A stretch of 21,854 nucleotides of DNA from Bacteroidales bacterium UBA3816 (GTDB lineage Bacteria > Bacteroidota > Bacteroidia > Bacteroidales > P3), in contig DFDY01000064.1 in the NCBI GenBank assembly GCA_002368955.1, positions 12,023 through 33,876 of the forward strand, in the 5' to 3' direction. Below the pieces are notes generated by a model. The model did no database searches, was not told the DNA's origin, and worked only from the letters and a program-made list of their open reading frames with translations. Each line of letters begins with the position of its first letter. Positions within the stretch are counted from its first letter, which is position 1. Below, piece by piece: positions 20,848-21,854 of the stretch. Position numbers and translations under genes: made by a program.

Positions 20848-21854
20848 ATGAACAAGTCGCTTTTTATAACTCCGCTGCTCCTGTTGCTACAGCTGTTTTC
20901 GCCCATGTGGGCGCAGGGAATATTGCAGGGACGGGTCTCTAATGCCGAGGGCCGTGCGGTTGAATTTGCCAATGTGGGGGTCGTTAATTCATCTACTCCC
21001 TATGGGGCCGTCACCGACTCCCGTGGTTTCTATCGGCTCTCGGTCCGTTCGTCCGACAGCATCACCCTCCGTGTCTCCTGCACAGGCTACCGGGCGCAGG
21101 AGCTGCGTCTCAAACTGGCCCCTAAAGAGTCCCGCACCCTTGATTTTACCCTCAATCCCCTCTCCACCCAGCTCGACGAGGTGGTTGTCTCCGACGAGCA
21201 TATCCGAGCCACCCCCTTCACCCAGATAGACATTCAAAAAATCGAAAATACCGTTGGCCCCAACGATGGGGTGGAAGCCCTTATCAAAACCCTGCCCGAC
21301 GTCAGCTCTGGCAACGAGCTTTCGTCGCAGTATTCTGTCCGTGGCGGCTCGTTCGACGAAAACCTAGTCTATATCAATGGGGTGGAAATCTACCGTCCCC
21401 AACTTATCCGCAGCGGCCAGCAGGAGGGCATGAGCATCATCAATCCCGACCTTGTGGACCACCTCCTTTTCTCTCCCGGCGGATTCGATGCCACCTATGG
21501 CGACCGCATGTCGTCGGTCCTCGACATCATCTACAGCCGCCCCCTCGAACGGCGTTTCCGTGCTTCGCTCTCGTTGCTTGGGGGCTCCCTCTCGGCACAA
21601 GGCCGCGCGGGCGACCGCTTCAGCTACAGTGTGGGTTTTCGCCAGCACAACAACAGCTATATCTTCAAAAGCATGGACACCGAGGGCAGCTACAACACTT
21701 CATATACCGACCTCCAAGGCATTTTTGGCTACCGGCTGAGCGACCACCTCGACCTCACCCTTCTGGCCATCTGGACCCGCAACGCCTACGGCCTCATCCC
21801 CTCCTCGCGAACCACCACTTTCGGCGGCACCAGCACGCGGTCGCTGGAGTTCGA
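20848..21854 (+). CDS. TonB-dependent receptor, N-terminal part (runs off the right edge)
   Basis: Outer-membrane transporter or receptor; 335 codons are present and the frame is still open at the window end. The signal peptide MNKSLFITPLLLLLQLFSPM is cleaved after WAQ. A carboxypeptidase-regulatory-like domain follows (GRVSNAEGRAVEFANVGVV, ending near residue 105). The plug domain starts at LDEVVVSDEHIRATP and contains YSVRGGSFDENLVYINGVEI, RSGQQEGMSIINPDLVDHL and GGFDATYGDRMSSVLDI, all typical of Bacteroidota receptors. The barrel begins near residue 230. No SusD-like gene is visible, though it could lie beyond the edge. The substrate cannot be inferred. The start ATG at 20848 is the first in frame with the signal peptide. 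Confidence 0.92.
   Translation, partial: MNKSLFITPLLLLLQLFSPMWAQGILQGRVSNAEGRAVEFANVGVVNSSTPYGAVTDSRGFYRLSVRSSDSITLRVSCTGYRAQELRLKLAPKESRTLDFTLNPLSTQLDEVVVSDEHIRATPFTQIDIQKIENTVGPNDGVEALIKTLPDVSSGNELSSQYSVRGGSFDENLVYINGVEIYRPQLIRSGQQEGMSIINPDLVDHLLFSPGGFDATYGDRMSSVLDIIYSRPLERRFRASLSLLGGSLSAQGRAGDRFSYSVGFRQHNNSYIFKSMDTEGSYNTSYTDLQGIFGYRLSDHLDLTLLAIWTRNAYGLIPSSRTTTFGGTSTRSLEF

Overview
This is a chromosomal window from a member of the Bacteroidota, most likely Bacteroidales. The evidence is promoters of the TTTG / TAnnTTTG type, a TonB-dependent receptor with an N-terminal carboxypeptidase-regulatory-like domain, several SPII lipoproteins, almost no Shine-Dalgarno sequences, and a PurF-like protein of the type I associate with Bacteroidota and clostridia. 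I see no complete transposon, phage, CRISPR array, tRNA or rRNA.

Layout. (1) 1-199: 5' end of glnS (minus) with a clear promoter; 416-1111 is a small LEA14-like lipoprotein (plus) with its own promoter and terminator. (2) 1440-8304: five tightly packed minus-strand genes. Read from the promoter near 8370 they are a coiled-coil lipoprotein, a MurL-type epimerase, a MurD-type (MurD2-like) ligase, an M20 amidohydrolase and a secreted C69 dipeptidase, ending at a hairpin terminator at 1372-1409. The MurL/MurD2 pair is the main find: it points to the alternative peptidoglycan route in which L-Glu is added to UDP-MurNAc-L-Ala and then epimerised in place. (3) 8416-13695: a plus-strand run of four genes (outer-membrane beta-barrel-like protein, S41-type lipoprotein protease, a PEP/pyruvate-binding-domain protein that lacks the PEP barrel, and a PAP2 phosphatase) with a strong terminator at 13725-13756. 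(4) 13757-14179: gene-poor stretch with a 67-nt near-perfect inverted repeat that looks like a dispersed repeat or remnant. (5) 14180-18078: minus-strand group with a PurF-like protein (Ser in place of the catalytic Cys2, Fe-S ligands kept), a 583-aa secreted helical protein of unknown function, and elbB overlapping it by 4 bp. (6) 18191-19489: mtaB (tRNA t6A37 methylthiotransferase, minus). (7) 19561-19688: a likely unannotated small RNA on the plus strand with its own promoter and a GAAA-loop terminator. (8) 19699-20742: a MORN/YwqK-like exported repeat protein (minus). (9) 20848-end: 5' part of a TonB-dependent receptor (plus).

Taken together, this is mostly envelope biology (peptidoglycan precursor synthesis, peptidases, lipoproteins, outer-membrane proteins) mixed with housekeeping genes (glnS, mtaB, elbB). 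Protein calls rest on motifs read by eye; no database search was run.
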